A DNA stretch of 64,000 nucleotides from Rs1 sp038900335. GTDB lineage: Bacteria > Pseudomonadota > Gammaproteobacteria > Pseudomonadales > Balneatricaceae. Positions 36,082-45,186 of the stretch are shown in pieces. Numbering within the stretch: position 1 is the stretch's first letter; each line of letters begins with the position of its first letter. Under the pieces are notes generated by a model. The model searched no databases. It was not told the DNA's origin and saw only the letters and a program-made list of their open reading frames with translations. The stretch is from positions 26,934 to 90,933 of the forward strand of contig JBBMRB010000017.1 of the NCBI GenBank assembly GCA_038900335.1, read 5' to 3'. Both the position numbers and the translations under genes were made by a program.

Positions 36082-37790
36082 CCAAAAATACTCATATCAA
36101 CACCGACACCGCGAGAGCGCAGCAATTCATAGAATTGTGGCACTTGCCCTGTTGCCTGATACTGGCCAATAACATTGCCGTTCTCATCAAAGCCTTCTTG
36201 CTTGAACACAAAGATATCATTTAACTGCACGATATCGCCTTCCATACCCGTTATCTCAGAGATATGAGTAATTTTACGACTGCCATCAGCTAGGCGACTT
36301 TGCTGAACAATAACATGCACCGCTGAAGCGATTTGCTCTCTTATCGCTCTCGCTGGCAAGTCCATACCCGCCATCATCACCATCACTTCTAATCGGGAGA
36401 TAACATCCCTTGGTGTGTTGGCATGAACTGTCGTGAGTGAGCCATCATGACCGGTGTTCATCGCGGTCAACATATCTAAAGCTTCACCACCACGACACTC
36501 ACCAACAACGATTCTATCTGGGCGCATTCGCAAACAGTTTTTCACTAAATCACGAATAGGAATCGCACCTTTACCCTCTAAGTTAGCAGGCCTTGATTCA
36601 AGAGAGACGACATGCGGTTGGCCCAATTTAAGCTCCGCGGCATCCTCTATTGTGATGATACGCTCTGTTTCAGGGATGAAGTTTGACATAATATTAAGCA
36701 GTGTCGTTTTACCAGAGCCCGTGCCACCTGAAATAATAATATTACAGTGTTGTTCTACCGCCATTTTCAATAACTTAGCCATCGGATCATTGATAGTGCC
36801 AAAGCTCATCAAATCATCGACATTGAGTTTCTTTTTAGCGAATTTTCGGATGGTTAAAGTCGGGCCACGCAGCGCTAAAGGCGGGATAATAGCATTAACA
36901 CGAGAGCCATCAGCTAAGCGCGCATCAACCATGGGTGAGCTTTCATCTATTCGCCTGCCTAGCGGTGATACGATACGTTCAATCGCCGACATAACAGCAG
37001 AGTCTGAGCTAAATGAAATAGCACTGCGCGTCAATTTACCTTTTTTCTCGATATAAATATCATCGTAGGCGTTAACCATAATCTCTGTCACATCATCATC
37101 TGCCAGCAACTCTTCGAGCGGCCCTAAACCAACGGCTTCATTGAGAACAGATAGCTTTAATTCATGAATGTTAATATTATCAGGGATTTGTGACTTCATC
37201 GCCTCCATCGTTTCGTCGATCATACCCTCGACTTTTACTTTTAACTCATCAGAATCCATTGAACCGACATCGGTTCTTTTAAGATCCATCATGCGCAGTA
37301 GTTCTTGATGAATACGGTTGCGCCACATAAATAAGCGTTGGCGCTCTATTTCCTCTGCTCTGTCCTGCGGTGCTTTATCGCCAATCGCGCCACCAATAAA
37401 GGTCTGCATGGTCCAGTCTTCATCCGCTGCAACTTTTTGGCTAACAGGGATTTTCGCGGCCGGTTCGGCCCTATTCAAACTGGGCTCAACACTTTCTTCC
37501 ACTGCACCAAGTCTAAAATCATAGCTGCCAATGCTGATCACATCAGAGCTTCTTATCGGCCCATAAAATGGCACCTTGTTGCCATTGACACTAATGCCTG
37601 AACCATCGCTAACATCTTCAACGTACAGGCCTTTATCAGTTAGTTCGACTTTGCAGTGAACTTGCGCGACACGCCAACCTCGAATTTGTACTAAATTATC
37701 ACGAGATTTGCCGATAGTACAATGACGAAGGGTACAGCGAACTCGCTCTACATTAGAGCCATTATCAGTAATAACTACGACTTCAAACAT
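36078..37790 (-). CDS. tadA: Tad pilus ATPase TadA/CpaF with N-terminal FHA domain
   Basis: Cytoplasmic secretion ATPase that powers Flp pilus assembly. Residues about 190-560 are the CpaF core, with Walker A GGTGSGKTT at 355-363 and the GECRGGEALDML and TTVHANTPRDVI motifs. Residues about 1-95 form a forkhead-associated domain (TIGKSRDN, VHCKVEL, DVSDGSGISVNG), which most TadA proteins lack. In canonical FHA domains an Arg and a Ser contact phosphothreonine; here the Arg position reads Lys28 and the Ser-Arg before His45 reads Ala-Gln, so binding may be altered. The rest of the operon lacks tadZ, which usually precedes tadA; the FHA part could take over a localisation role. That is inference. 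Confidence 0.93.
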   Translation of the reverse strand: MFEVVVITDNGSNVERVRCTLRHCTIGKSRDNLVQIRGWRVAQVHCKVELTDKGLYVEDVSDGSGISVNGNKVPFYGPIRSSDVISIGSYDFRLGAVEESVEPSLNRAEPAAKIPVSQKVAADEDWTMQTFIGGAIGDKAPQDRAEEIERQRLFMWRNRIHQELLRMMDLKRTDVGSMDSDELKVKVEGMIDETMEAMKSQIPDNINIHELKLSVLNEAVGLGPLEELLADDDVTEIMVNAYDDIYIEKKGKLTRSAISFSSDSAVMSAIERIVSPLGRRIDESSPMVDARLADGSRVNAIIPPLALRGPTLTIRKFAKKKLNVDDLMSFGTINDPMAKLLKMAVEQHCNIIISGGTGSGKTTLLNIMSNFIPETERIITIEDAAELKLGQPHVVSLESRPANLEGKGAIPIRDLVKNCLRMRPDRIVVGECRGGEALDMLTAMNTGHDGSLTTVHANTPRDVISRLEVMVMMAGMDLPARAIREQIASAVHVIVQQSRLADGSRKITHISEITGMEGDIVQLNDIFVFKQEGFDENGNVIGQYQATGQVPQFYELLRSRGVGVDMSIFG

Positions 37791-39208
37791 TATTCTATAA
37801 TCTCCAAATTAAATTCGTCTTTATCAAAGAACTTCGCTTCCATCTCCTGTGCGACGCTGAGTTGATCTAAATTTAACTGGCTGTCGGCATCGATGATATG
37901 CGGGGTAATAAATATAATTAGGTCAGAGCGATTATTGACAAAGTTTTTTGATTTAAACAATTGTCCTAACACTGGGATTTTGCTTATAAACGGAAAGCGC
38001 GTAATGTCTTCGCTGATATCTCTATTGACCAAGCCACTGATGGCAAATGTCTGCCCTTGCTTTAAGCTAACTTCTGTTTTCGTTTCACGTTTTTTCAAAC
38101 CTGGGGCACCATCAACAGCAACTGATGCATCGATACTACTGACCTCAGTTTCAATGCTAGCGACAATATGACCGCTTGGTTGCACCTGTGGTTTCACCTT
38201 TAAAATAATACCGTATTGTTTAAATTCTAATGTTGTACCACCGTTACCATCGGGAACAGAGATAGGAAACTCGCCGCCTGCTAGGAACTCAGCCTCACTA
38301 CCACTAAGCGCACTTAAGGTCGGTGATGCTAACAACAGAGCCTCACCTGAAGAAATTGCTAAATTGATCATACTCGTCAATGAAGTGGCAATACCAAAAG
38401 TGGCATCAGCGGCGCCATTAGGGTTTAACGTTGTGTTATTAAAGGTATTACTAAGAAACTGAGGCCCTGTCAGAGAGCCTTCCCAAGCAATGCCTAAGTT
38501 CTCAGCCGCTTTGTTACTGAACTCAGTAATTTGTACATTCATGTACACCATTGGCTGTGTTTCAGTTGAGTCGGTCAAATCAACTAGCTCTGAGTATGAG
38601 CCTTTAATCGCTTCTATATACGCTTTTTCTTCCGCGCTAACCTTACCGGTAATAACCAGTTTACTACCCGCTTGTCGGGTCTTAACACTTTTCATTTCCT
38701 TAAACATTTTTGATAAGTCACTGCTAGCGGTCGGTACCGTTAAATCCAGCACATTGGTATAGACTTTAGTTACCTTTTGAATGATCGCATGTGCCTGATG
38801 ACTAATATTACCTTTTAAAATAATATTGCTGCCAACTTGACTGACATTAAGGCCTGATACCTTACCAATAATAGAGCGAACCTCGGTCACATTACGCGCC
38901 GTATTCGCCGGTATAATATAGAACTTATGAGTAATCGCCTCCCCGGTTTTGGTCCATATTTGGATCTCAGTATCACCTGAATTTTCCGCCAGTACCAACA
39001 GCTCGCCATTATCCATAATCGAGGTACTTACCAATCCTGAATTACCGACGGCGACTCTATCAATATTGGGCACCGATATCGTTTTCATCTGGCCGACGAA
39101 CAAGCGAAAGTTATCAGCACTTACCTGCAAACTCACCAGCGAAGCCCCTATAAAAAGGAGTAACGCAGAGCTCTTAATTTTACCTAAACTCATGTTATAA
39201 AACGTCAT
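37790..39208 (-). CDS. rcpA: Tad pilus secretin RcpA/CpaC
   Basis: Outer membrane secretin of the Flp pilus. After a signal peptide (LLLFIGASLVSLQVSA) comes the pilus formation protein N-terminal domain (IDRVAVGNSGLVSTSIMDNGELLVLAENSGDTEIQIW), a BON-like domain, and the secretin core with LASPTLSALSGSEAEFLAGGEFPI and the C-terminal SDLIIFITPHIID. 472 residues is normal. It shares one base with the start of tadA. Confidence 0.94.
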   Translation of the reverse strand: MTFYNMSLGKIKSSALLLFIGASLVSLQVSADNFRLFVGQMKTISVPNIDRVAVGNSGLVSTSIMDNGELLVLAENSGDTEIQIWTKTGEAITHKFYIIPANTARNVTEVRSIIGKVSGLNVSQVGSNIILKGNISHQAHAIIQKVTKVYTNVLDLTVPTASSDLSKMFKEMKSVKTRQAGSKLVITGKVSAEEKAYIEAIKGSYSELVDLTDSTETQPMVYMNVQITEFSNKAAENLGIAWEGSLTGPQFLSNTFNNTTLNPNGAADATFGIATSLTSMINLAISSGEALLLASPTLSALSGSEAEFLAGGEFPISVPDGNGGTTLEFKQYGIILKVKPQVQPSGHIVASIETEVSSIDASVAVDGAPGLKKRETKTEVSLKQGQTFAISGLVNRDISEDITRFPFISKIPVLGQLFKSKNFVNNRSDLIIFITPHIIDADSQLNLDQLSVAQEMEAKFFDKDEFNLEIIE

Positions 39209-39225
39209 ATGAATAATCCTAGTAT

Positions 39226-40851
39226 TTATTTTGCCGGTAATATATTTGCAGAATCACCTTGTGCTGGTAATTTTTGCACTGTTGCTACGCCGTCTTTACT
39301 CACGCCACCAGCAATGTAATCAATAGTTGAGCTCAATGCTGAAAGCCCCGTAGCTAATCGCTGATTAATTAGATCTACTTTAGCAATTACCTGTCCTGAT
39401 TTAGTCACTATCGTGCCATCAGCATTTATCTGAACATCATCTGGATCAACGACTGTGCCGTCAGCAAGTACTAACTGACCTCTATCATTTATGCTAGCAC
39501 CAACAATCACCGTGCCATCAGCTAACACCACTGAGCCATCGGCGTTAGTACGCATGCCTTTTAGTGTTTTAGCACTAGTAACACCAGCTATTTGCTTACC
39601 TGATTTATCTGTAATAGTGCCATCGGCGTTAATAATTAAATCCTCAGGCTTCACTACAGTGCCATCGGCTAATACAATATTTCCATCTGCATCCATCGTT
39701 GCCCCATTAATGATAGTGCCATCCGCTAATACGATAGTGCCATCAGCTAGCTGTGTTGCACCCGCTAATGTTTTCACTTTTTCGCCACCGACAATCACAC
39801 CATCTGTGGTCATTAACGTGCCATCTGCTGCAACAATTAAAGAATCAGGATCAATGACATTACCGTCTTTATCAACAATTTCACCACGGGCATTAACTGA
39901 CAGCCCTCTACTAGCTAAATCAATACCTGATTTTGTTCTAATACTGCCATCCGCACCGATGATCAGATTCTGATTAGCCAATGCAGTGCCGTCTTTGTTA
40001 CGCAGCACGCCATCTTCACCTACCACAATACTGTCTGTTAAGCTTTCAGTGCTGCGTCTAAGCTCTTCTTTCGCTGCTAATTGTTGGGCGTTGATAGCGA
40101 TATCATTACCTGAAATACTACTAAAGCCTGAACCGGAAACATCTTTACGATTACGCAATAATGCGAGCATATCGCCTTTGTCTCTAGCCGATGCTAAAAT
40201 AGCAGCCTCTTTGGGCGTGACATTTAAGGTAATAGTCGTATAATTTTGAGCAATACCTGCATCGACACCACCTCTTAAAAACCTGACCTTTTCAGTATAG
40301 TCTTTCGCGCTATCACGCCCCGTTGTCAGCACCTCTACATTTTCCAACACAGGAACGACACTTTTCTCATCTAAGCCATTTAAGCTCATACTGACAAATA
40401 GATCGATGCGATTACCAGGCCTTAGTAGCCCTGAAAACGTACTCATTTCATCCACCTGTATCGTCATCCCTCTTCTTTTAGGAACAATAGTATCGGAAAA
40501 ATCAGCAGGGTATTCACTGTCGACAAAACTGTGGAGAAGCATTTTCCCCAACGCTAAATTTTGTTGTAAAATTTTGCCTTCTATAGCGTCAAATTGACCA
40601 GGGCGCACCGCATTATTATCTACGAAGTCACTAGGTACTTGACGAATTGATAGGTTAGAGGCATCTAACACATCGCCTTTTAACAGATCTTTCGACGCCA
40701 CTACCACTGCCATTGGTGCAGACTTAGGCTTTAGCAGCTCTCGTAGCGAAGACTCACGCGCATTAAGGTACAGCATTGCTAAAAACGCCCCTAATACCCC
40801 AAGCCCAACAGCCACGATAAGCAAGGTAAAGGTTTTTTTACTTTTCACCAA
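39226..40851 (-). CDS. cpaB: Flp pilus assembly protein CpaB/RcpC with a long DG-repeat region
   Basis: Periplasmic protein of the Tad machine, usually about 260-350 residues; this one has 541. Residues about 9-29 are a membrane segment and about 45-110 a SAF domain (VVVASKDLLKGDVLDASNL), then the RcpC domain (PKRRGMTIQVDEMSTFSGLLRPGNRIDLF) to about 230. Residues 273-492 are a repeat region made of ten units around [AE]DGx[IV]...[DS]G, mostly 19-21 residues apart. A short unique tail follows. TTG start with GGGAG eight bases upstream. The repeat resembles no domain I know from CpaB. Confidence 0.9.
   Translation of the reverse strand: MVKSKKTFTLLIVAVGLGVLGAFLAMLYLNARESSLRELLKPKSAPMAVVVASKDLLKGDVLDASNLSIRQVPSDFVDNNAVRPGQFDAIEGKILQQNLALGKMLLHSFVDSEYPADFSDTIVPKRRGMTIQVDEMSTFSGLLRPGNRIDLFVSMSLNGLDEKSVVPVLENVEVLTTGRDSAKDYTEKVRFLRGGVDAGIAQNYTTITLNVTPKEAAILASARDKGDMLALLRNRKDVSGSGFSSISGNDIAINAQQLAAKEELRRSTESLTDSIVVGEDGVLRNKDGTALANQNLIIGADGSIRTKSGIDLASRGLSVNARGEIVDKDGNVIDPDSLIVAADGTLMTTDGVIVGGEKVKTLAGATQLADGTIVLADGTIINGATMDADGNIVLADGTVVKPEDLIINADGTITDKSGKQIAGVTSAKTLKGMRTNADGSVVLADGTVIVGASINDRGQLVLADGTVVDPDDVQINADGTIVTKSGQVIAKVDLINQRLATGLSALSSTIDYIAGGVSKDGVATVQKLPAQGDSANILPAK
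39376..40035 (-). repeat. Coding repeat in cpaB (ten DG units of about 63 bases)
   Basis: Codes for residues 273-492 of CpaB. Unit starts (at the DG/RG motif) fall near residues 279, 300, 321, 342, 369, 388, 409, 437, 456 and 477. The commonest half-unit is VLADGTVV. On the plus strand this gives recurring GTGCCATC(A/G)GCTA words. Spacing is mainly 21 codons with two longer gaps (27 and 28). Confidence 0.85.
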
Positions 40852-40877
40852 GATGCGTACTCCCTTCTCTTAATTTA

Positions 40878-41270
40878 TTATTTAAATTTATTTATAAGGT
40901 CTTGAGCCTTTTCTTTATAATTATTTAAATCGACTAACTTATTAGAAACGCTGTCGATTTTGCCCGTGACTTCTTTTATTTTAGTAGCAGCTTGGCCCAT
41001 ATTTTTGACCAGCTCAGGATGCTTATTCAATGCTGTGTAATAGCTGACGATCGCTGTCAAATCTTGACTTTCAGGCAGCTCAGTTAAGCGCACTGCATAG
41101 CTTTGCTGGTTATAGCGTGTATGCATCGCACCTAAAAGCGAGGGATTATTGTCATCATCCAAGCCTTTTTCATTACCGATAACCAACGCAGATAAGCCAA
41201 CGGTAATGGCAACCAAGATCACGGTATACTCCACCATAGACTGCCCTAACTGTTTGCGTTTACTCATCAT
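40878..41270 (-). CDS. Flp/pseudopilin-like protein with long C-terminal part
   Basis: A 130-residue protein with a type IVb prepilin-like start: KQLGQSMVEYTVILVAITVGLSALVIG, that is G/QSMVEY cleavage site, Glu at +5 and a hydrophobic helix. Beyond the helix are about 95 hydrophilic residues with helical character (KIKEVTGKIDSVSNKLVDLNNY), much longer than in a Flp pilin. It lies between the cpaB gene and an exported protein gene. It may be a minor pilin. Confidence 0.75.
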   Translation of the reverse strand: MMSKRKQLGQSMVEYTVILVAITVGLSALVIGNEKGLDDDNNPSLLGAMHTRYNQQSYAVRLTELPESQDLTAIVSYYTALNKHPELVKNMGQAATKIKEVTGKIDSVSNKLVDLNNYKEKAQDLINKFK

Positions 41271-41990
41271 TTAATCCCCCAACTGCTTGGCCGCTATTAA
41301 ATTAGCTACGATTTGCGTTTCACCTGCTATTTGATTGATAGTAAAGCTCAAACTTTTAGAGCCTTTCGCAAAGAGTAACACTCGAGACTGTAGCAGTGAG
41401 TTTTCACTGTCTTGTTTGAGCGTCCAGCCTTTGCCCTGGTAATGCTGTAAATAGAAATTGCGGTTTGATTCAATAGAAAAGCGATTAGACATCAAATTCG
41501 TTGTAGAAAAATTCAACAAATCACCGTGCTTTTGTGCATCCAATACCTGGGTATTACCCATCGCAGCAATATCACTATGTTTTAATGGCGCAAATTGTCC
41601 AAGCTCTTGCTGCTCTACTTTCTCTGGTAAATCGCTGATACTCAAATAACCCCAGCTGTCTAATCCCTGCCTTTGTACCTGCACATTAAAAAACTGGCCT
41701 GCGACGCGCGTGCCAACCATTGTCCAAGGTGAATAAATTGTTGTGGCCGCTTGATCACCCCAAGCAGTTTGGTAGTACTTCACAACATCCTCTAGCGATT
41801 TAGTGCTGCTAAATTTACGTATATTTAGATTCATTCCCAACGTTTTAGAATTGTCACTGACTACACTTATTTGCGAGCTCGGCGGTTTAGGAAAAGAGCG
41901 AGGCAAATCTTTTGCACTGGCAAGCACACTGGTCGTCAGCGCAAATATGATTAATGCAAAACCTGCTAAATATTGTCTGTATATCATCAT
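41271..41990 (-). CDS. Exported protein of unknown function in the tad locus
   Basis: About 239 residues from the ATG at 41990, with a signal peptide ending near VLASAKD. The open frame continues to 42179, but that part overlaps the preceding TadE-like gene in another frame and carries no signal, so the later start is chosen. It lies four bases after the previous stop and abuts the pilin-like gene. The sequence suggests two related halves (VKYYQTAWG...TTIYSPWTMVG and LQHYQGKGWTLKQ), each like a small alpha/beta unit. No family recognised. Confidence 0.7.
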   Translation of the reverse strand: MMIYRQYLAGFALIIFALTTSVLASAKDLPRSFPKPPSSQISVVSDNSKTLGMNLNIRKFSSTKSLEDVVKYYQTAWGDQAATTIYSPWTMVGTRVAGQFFNVQVQRQGLDSWGYLSISDLPEKVEQQELGQFAPLKHSDIAAMGNTQVLDAQKHGDLLNFSTTNLMSNRFSIESNRNFYLQHYQGKGWTLKQDSENSLLQSRVLLFAKGSKSLSFTINQIAGETQIVANLIAAKQLGD

Positions 41991-41994
41991 TATA

Positions 41995-43017
41995 TTATTC
42001 ACGACAATACCCTTTGTTATCACACACAGCAGGCGTAGCAGGGCTCGCTTGATAACCATCACTCTGCGATTTAGTAAACTCCTGTTGATAAGTTGTTTCT
42101 GTTTTTTCCTTATATATATACTTATCTCTTGGCAGTACACTAAAGTCCATTTTGCCAAACTCCAGGAAATCATCATCAATTTCAGGTGAGAGTAAAATAA
42201 TTGAAGCCAGATCTTGCGCTGATATATTCGCCCCTGAAATAATCTTATTGAGGTTAAATTGCTCTAATAGATACCCCAGTGACTTGGTAGGCACTAGTGG
42301 CACAACCTGTTTAGCTAAATGCTCTTTGCCACCAGCACTCCAAGCATAAGAGTAAACTTGTGCTTTCGCTTTAAACTCAAGCGAGCCAACATTAAGCAGA
42401 GGCCTTCTATTTTGATTGAGGGTACTGACACCGTTATCTGCATTTACAGCTAAAGAGCTACTAACTTCATTATTGCCGTGCAGTTTGATAACATCAAAAG
42501 AGCCTTGACCAAGGGATAGCACAGAGGTGATTTTTTGTATTGCTGAGCCTACAGTATCAATCACACTAGCGAAGGTGCCCTCTATGGTACCGCCACTTAT
42601 CACATCATTCGTGGCTGCTGTATTTTTAAGTAGTGCATTGCCTCGATGATCACGCCACAAGTCTCGACCTGTAAAACTTTGCAAGCCATTATTAGCATCT
42701 AATGCGGCATCCGCTTGGCCGTAAATCCGTGTTTTGATTTCATCTCTAAGCGTATCATTACTTTTTACTGGCCTTAGATGATTAGAGCCACCAGAAAAAC
42801 CCGAAGGGTATTGATCATTGCTATTACTAAAGTAAACCGTTCGCTCCCATGCTGCATATCTTGCAGCACTGACAGATGCCTGCTTGATATCGATGTATTT
42901 GCCAACTAAGGGAATAATCAAAAAAAGCGGTACCAACACAAAAGCGGATGCAACTAACATCTCAGTCATTGCTTGTCCTAGCTGCTTAGCCTTATAGTTG
43001 TGTAATGAAGTGATCAT
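41995..43017 (-). CDS. TadE/TadG-like pseudopilin
   Basis: A 340-residue protein with LGQAMTEMLVASAFVLVPLFLIIPL near its N-terminus, the usual GQA-MTE start and membrane helix of TadE/TadF/TadG-like proteins, followed by IKQASVSAARYAAWERTVYF, which matches the AARYAAWE stretch of this group. The remainder is periplasmic without recognised domain. Its ATG overlaps the stop of the TadG-like gene (ATGA). Confidence 0.78.
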   Translation of the reverse strand: MITSLHNYKAKQLGQAMTEMLVASAFVLVPLFLIIPLVGKYIDIKQASVSAARYAAWERTVYFSNSNDQYPSGFSGGSNHLRPVKSNDTLRDEIKTRIYGQADAALDANNGLQSFTGRDLWRDHRGNALLKNTAATNDVISGGTIEGTFASVIDTVGSAIQKITSVLSLGQGSFDVIKLHGNNEVSSSLAVNADNGVSTLNQNRRPLLNVGSLEFKAKAQVYSYAWSAGGKEHLAKQVVPLVPTKSLGYLLEQFNLNKIISGANISAQDLASIILLSPEIDDDFLEFGKMDFSVLPRDKYIYKEKTETTYQQEFTKSQSDGYQASPATPAVCDNKGYCRE

Positions 43018-44879
43018 GAGAATATCGCCCCTAAATTACCAACTAGGGTTTTAAGGCTATTAATCATGTCCTGGATTTCACCCGGTAAGAAAATTTCCTC
43101 AGATTGTAAAGTAAGTGCTGCAATCCTATCGATATAACTGGTGTCAACTAAGCGTGCATCCCAATATGGGTTAAAACCATTAGGCTTACCATCACGCTCT
43201 TTATTAATTGAGAAATAAGATAAATCAGTCGGCTGACTATAATAAACTTGCGATTTTGCAATAGCCGCTAAGTGCGTGTCCGCCTCTTGTAGCGCAAAAC
43301 GTCCTGTCGGCTTCGCATCTGTTAAAGGACTATCTTTGGCATTACCTTTCACTAAACCTATTAATAAGTATGGCGCTTCCATGCCAATGAACTTATCTGC
43401 GGTTGAGCCTATATTAGGGACATTGTTAACCATTTGATAACTACCACCTAAGCCTTTATAACCTGCTAGGCGGTAATTTTTTTCTTTATTGACACTATTT
43501 CCATGTAACATTTTGACCCCTAACAAAGGGTAATTCCAAGGAATAATATATTCAGATGCACCACCATACTTAATATCACGCGCGACATCAGTATCGCCAT
43601 CAATACCATTTAAGCTGGGCGCTTTTATTCCTGCCAAACCAGCGCCTGCACCAAAGGGCACTGGCAGAGAAAACCCAACACCACCTGAGATACAAGTAAA
43701 ATCAAACCCAAAACAAGCCTCAAAACTCCCTTTAACACTTGGCGTTATATTAGCAACATCAGCACTACTCCATGCATAGCCATTGCTCACTTTTGCTAAT
43801 TGACTACCTCCTTTTCGCTGAGTTTCTATTCTAGCTTCAATATTAACAATGGCTCCAATAGCGATATCTGGAAGTAATGGAATCTTTGTTCTAAGGATAT
43901 AACCGCCTTCAAAGCCCATTCCAAATAAATTTAGATCCCAACCACCACCGTCTTGGCAGTCAATAGCGGGAGGATAGGGTGTTATTTTTATACCTGGGAA
44001 CTTTATAGTTGGCACAAATCCCCCTAATTTAGCAAGGGCTTGATCAAATAGACCGACACCATTTTCGCAACCTCTATTGCGTGTAAATGTATCGCGAGAA
44101 TCATTGACGACTTGAGCAAACCGGGACATCTGCTCATCTGTATTTGAAGGGTGTGCACTATGGGCAAATATACCGCCAAGCTTAATAGTATCTGCATAGT
44201 AACCGGCATAATGCACTGCCAGTGCTAATTTACCAAAACTTGATATATCAACCTCATTAGAGTTGCGGTACATATTAGCTTCTGGCACTTTTTTAAGCAC
44301 AGACAAGCTAAAAATAAGCGTTGAATAGTGCATCACCTTTTGTGAAAGGCTATAACCAGAGTTTAAAATAGACAGGGCTTTAATGATAATCGGGGTTAAT
44401 TTATTGGTCGCATTGTAAACCGGCGTAGAGGTTGCTTTTAAAACCCCAGCAATGCTTTTAAGACCGCCCGATATTGCCTGGCCAACGATGGGGATTACGT
44501 TGACTATTGCCGCAAGCTGGTCTAAGAATATAGGTTCACTTTTGAGCATATGTGCCCATGAATAAAGGCTCACCATCTGCCCTATGCCAACTTCATTGGC
44601 GACCATGGCTCTATTCATATAGGCGCCATAATTTAAGTCTCGCGCTTCTAGTACAGAAATACTATAGGCGGTCGCATCTGCAGCGTTTTGCAACTGCATT
44701 TTATCACTGGTCAACACCCCTGTGCTGACCAGCATAACAGCACCTAGCACGCCAACGACACTGAGCAGTAATACCAGCACAATTGCCTGACCTGACTGCT
44801 TCGCGGCGCTAAGAGACACTAAACATTTTGTTTTCTTGTTAAGCAGTATTTGTTTAGCGCGAACTGATACGCTAGCCAT
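43014..44879 (-). CDS. TadG-like pilus assembly protein
   Basis: A 621-residue protein anchored by an N-terminal helix (SGQAIVLVLLLSVVGVLGAVMLVSTGVL), followed by KMQLQNAADATAYSISVLEARDLNYGAYMNRAMVANEVGIGQ, the putative Flp pilus-assembly TadE/G-like region. The large remainder has several Cys, Gly-rich segments and no von Willebrand domain that I can see, unlike classical TadG. It directly follows the Flp pilin gene. Confidence 0.78.
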   Translation of the reverse strand: MASVSVRAKQILLNKKTKCLVSLSAAKQSGQAIVLVLLLSVVGVLGAVMLVSTGVLTSDKMQLQNAADATAYSISVLEARDLNYGAYMNRAMVANEVGIGQMVSLYSWAHMLKSEPIFLDQLAAIVNVIPIVGQAISGGLKSIAGVLKATSTPVYNATNKLTPIIIKALSILNSGYSLSQKVMHYSTLIFSLSVLKKVPEANMYRNSNEVDISSFGKLALAVHYAGYYADTIKLGGIFAHSAHPSNTDEQMSRFAQVVNDSRDTFTRNRGCENGVGLFDQALAKLGGFVPTIKFPGIKITPYPPAIDCQDGGGWDLNLFGMGFEGGYILRTKIPLLPDIAIGAIVNIEARIETQRKGGSQLAKVSNGYAWSSADVANITPSVKGSFEACFGFDFTCISGGVGFSLPVPFGAGAGLAGIKAPSLNGIDGDTDVARDIKYGGASEYIIPWNYPLLGVKMLHGNSVNKEKNYRLAGYKGLGGSYQMVNNVPNIGSTADKFIGMEAPYLLIGLVKGNAKDSPLTDAKPTGRFALQEADTHLAAIAKSQVYYSQPTDLSYFSINKERDGKPNGFNPYWDARLVDTSYIDRIAALTLQSEEIFLPGEIQDMINSLKTLVGNLGAIFS

Positions 44880-44900
44880 GAGCTTGTATTATAAATGCGC

Positions 44901-45164
44901 TTATTGGTTAAAGTTTTGCAGCGTTTTAGCGTTTGTTCCCTCTGCGTCAGCATTGCCTCCAGCAGCAGTTGCAGCAGCTTTAGCACCCGTAGAGTCTCCT
45001 CCAGCTAGTTCAGCTGTCATCGCCCCTACTTGGCCACGAATAGTGTCCCCAAAAAAACCGTACACAGCAATTGCAGCAATCGCAATTAAAGCAACGATAA
45101 TAATATACTCAGTCATACCTTGACCTAATTGACGCATTTTAGTTTTCATTTTTCCAGCTTCCAT
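44901..45164 (-). CDS. flp: Flp major pilin
   Basis: An 87-residue type IVb pilin: MRQLGQGMTEYIIIVALIAIAAIAVYGFFGDTIRGQV, with prepilin cleavage after Gly, Glu at +5 and Tyr at +6 of the mature protein (GQGMTEY), then a hydrophobic helix. The C-terminus is an Ala/Gly-rich tail (about 35 residues), longer than in most Flp pilins. The ATG at 45149 with GGA five bases before it is an alternative start. Confidence 0.9.
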   Translation of the reverse strand: MEAGKMKTKMRQLGQGMTEYIIIVALIAIAAIAVYGFFGDTIRGQVGAMTAELAGGDSTGAKAAATAAGGNADAEGTNAKTLQNFNQ

Positions 45165-45186
45165 TTTTAAAGAGTTTTTTGTGAGT

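Noticed and set aside
39491..39973. Open frame on the plus strand opposite cpaB, with repetitive VPSAxT words
   Set aside because: It is the antisense shadow of the DG repeats in cpaB; no start signal, and repetition explains the lack of stops.
39376..40035. Regularly spaced DNA words resembling a CRISPR or tandem DNA repeat array
   Set aside because: The words encode a protein repeat in frame within cpaB, vary at codon level and have no unique spacers.
41995..42179. N-terminal extension of the exported protein gene at 41271-41990
   Set aside because: The extra 63 codons overlap the well-supported TadE-like gene in another frame; the signal peptide begins after them.
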